From Stercorarius parasiticus (lineage: Eukaryota > Chordata > Aves > Charadriiformes > Stercorariidae): a DNA stretch of 64,000 nt. Below are positions 62,923-64,000 of this stretch, one piece after another. Where the stretch lies: NCBI GenBank assembly GCA_013396915.1, contig VWZL01001979.1, positions 558,001 through 622,000 on the forward strand. Reading direction: 5' to 3'. A program made the translations under genes and the position numbers. Numbering within the stretch: the first letter of the stretch is position 1; each line of letters opens with the position of its first letter. The notes under the pieces were generated by a model that searched no databases, was not told where the DNA came from, and saw only the letters and a list, made by a program, of their open reading frames with translations.

Positions 62923-63497
62923 TCCCTTTTTTTTTTCCTAATTTTATTTTAAGAAAGTTCAACTGAACAAATGTTTTATTGAAAAGTCTGGGAGTATAAA
63001 CCAGCATGAAAATTCTAGAAAAAGATACTACTATTACTACTTCTACTAGATAAATAGAGCAGTTCAACAATTTTACAAGTAATTTGGCAAATTCTTCTGG
63101 TCACTGACATTTGGTTTGATGCTTTTTTCTTTTTGGTTTTTTTTTTTCCCCTCCTTTTTTTAGAAATGGTCTGTTATAAAATTTGGATTGCAAGTGAACA
63201 ACAGGAAATATCCATACATGTTTGTGCTATTTATGATTTCTTTTCTTCAGAGAGCTCCATACCAACATCAGTGGTGCAGCTATTTGACAGAGGACACAGG
63301 ATTCAGTTGTCTAGATGTAGCATCCTCTGCTATTTGAGATGTTCTGGGGAGTTAAAAATAACTGCAAAGGATAAACATCTTGGCAAGTCTTGGCGTTCAA
63401 AATAGTAGTAGATGCCTATATTTAGGCCACTGAATCCCCCCTTCGGAGCACCTGTCTAGATGTAAATTTGATATGTAGTCTATCTTAAAGTCGAACA

Positions 63498-64000
63498 TCA
63501 CAGAATCATTAAATAATTTAGTTTGGAAGGAACTGCTAGAGCTCATCATGTCCAGCCCTCTGCTCAAAGCAGATCCAGTCAGATCACTTTGCTCAGGACT
63601 TGGCTCAGTAGAGCTTTGAGTATATCCAAGCATACTGATTACACAACTACCCTGGGAGACTTGGCCCAGTTTTCAACCATCCTCATGATTAAAATCAATA
63701 ATAAATAAATAAAAATCTAATGAGCATTTGGAGACTGGAGAGATCTGTTGCCTCTTTTCCAATCATTGACCACTTCTGAGAAGACTCTGACTGCCTTCTC
63801 TAAAGCCTCCCACTAAGTGCCAGTAGACAGCAATAAAATCCCCCTTACTCTTTTCCTCTTAAGGGTGAACAGACCCAGTTATCTGAGACTTTCTTCATGT
63901 ACGACCTGCAGCAGTCCCTTAACCATCTTGCTGGCTCTCAGTTGGACACACTCTACTATGTCAATGTCTTTCTTGTACAGGGGACCAAATGTAACAACAC
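63498..64000 (-). mobile_element. CR1 LINE, minus orientation, runs off the window
   Basis: Begins atcacagaatcatt (antisense 3' terminus), followed by gtttggaaggaactgctagagctcat-type text and later cccttactcttttcctctt and cttaaccatcttgctggctct blocks, all part of the CR1 3' region. The element continues beyond 64000. The tract caataataaataaataaaa near 63697 is probably a small local expansion. Confidence 0.82.

Noticed and set aside
1..64000. CRISPR arrays, tRNA or rRNA genes, bacterial operons
   Set aside because: No regular spaced repeats, cloverleaf sequences or dense gene arrangement were seen; the window is vertebrate intron sequence.

Overview
The window is AT-rich, intron-dominated vertebrate DNA. 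Its repeats point to a bird: CR1 LINEs with the typical 8-bp 3' terminal repeats are common, and two solo LTRs of a widespread avian ERV type are present. The only protein-coding gene I can support lies on the minus strand. It consists of seven short EGF-like exons, all phase 1-1, spread over 43 kb. I identify it as EYS (eyes shut homolog, a photoreceptor extracellular-matrix protein). The 3'-most exon in the window, with its DIDECAS...[18 protein letters not shown] core, is very close to human EYS as I remember it. The identification rests on recognition, not on a database search.

In transcription order (right to left) the exons are 47711-47824, 45691-45813, 32334-32438, 8341-8463, 6593-6706, 5299-5412 and 4736-4849. 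Each encodes the sixth cysteine of one EGF and cysteines 1-5 of the next, so the seven exons join in frame into an uninterrupted EGF string. The gene's start and end both lie outside the window. The 16 kb on the right is probably intron upstream of the first visible exon, and the 4.7 kb on the left is intron downstream of the last.

The introns are very uneven: 0.45, 1.2 and 1.6 kb at the 3' end, then 23.9 kb, 13.3 kb and 1.9 kb. The 23.9-kb intron holds a decayed EGF exon (about 11000-11244, with an in-frame stop and lost cysteines), a solo LTR with a perfect 5-bp target duplication (22552-23084), and a long degenerate CR1 (about 26476-30460) carrying a small nested CR1. The 13.3-kb intron holds two old plus-strand CR1 copies, one minus-strand CR1 and an unclassified GC-richer block (about 42000-43160). 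The right flank holds an LTR (about 48473-49312), a second solo LTR of the first type (53732-54333), an LTR-like block (about 56700-57610) and several CR1 fragments up to the window edge.

No tRNA, rRNA, CRISPR, operon-like or bacterial structure was seen. I found no clearly new biological system. The most interesting points are the fully canonical EGF string where mammalian EYS appears degenerate, the dead EGF exon, and the nested or well-delimited retroelement insertions.
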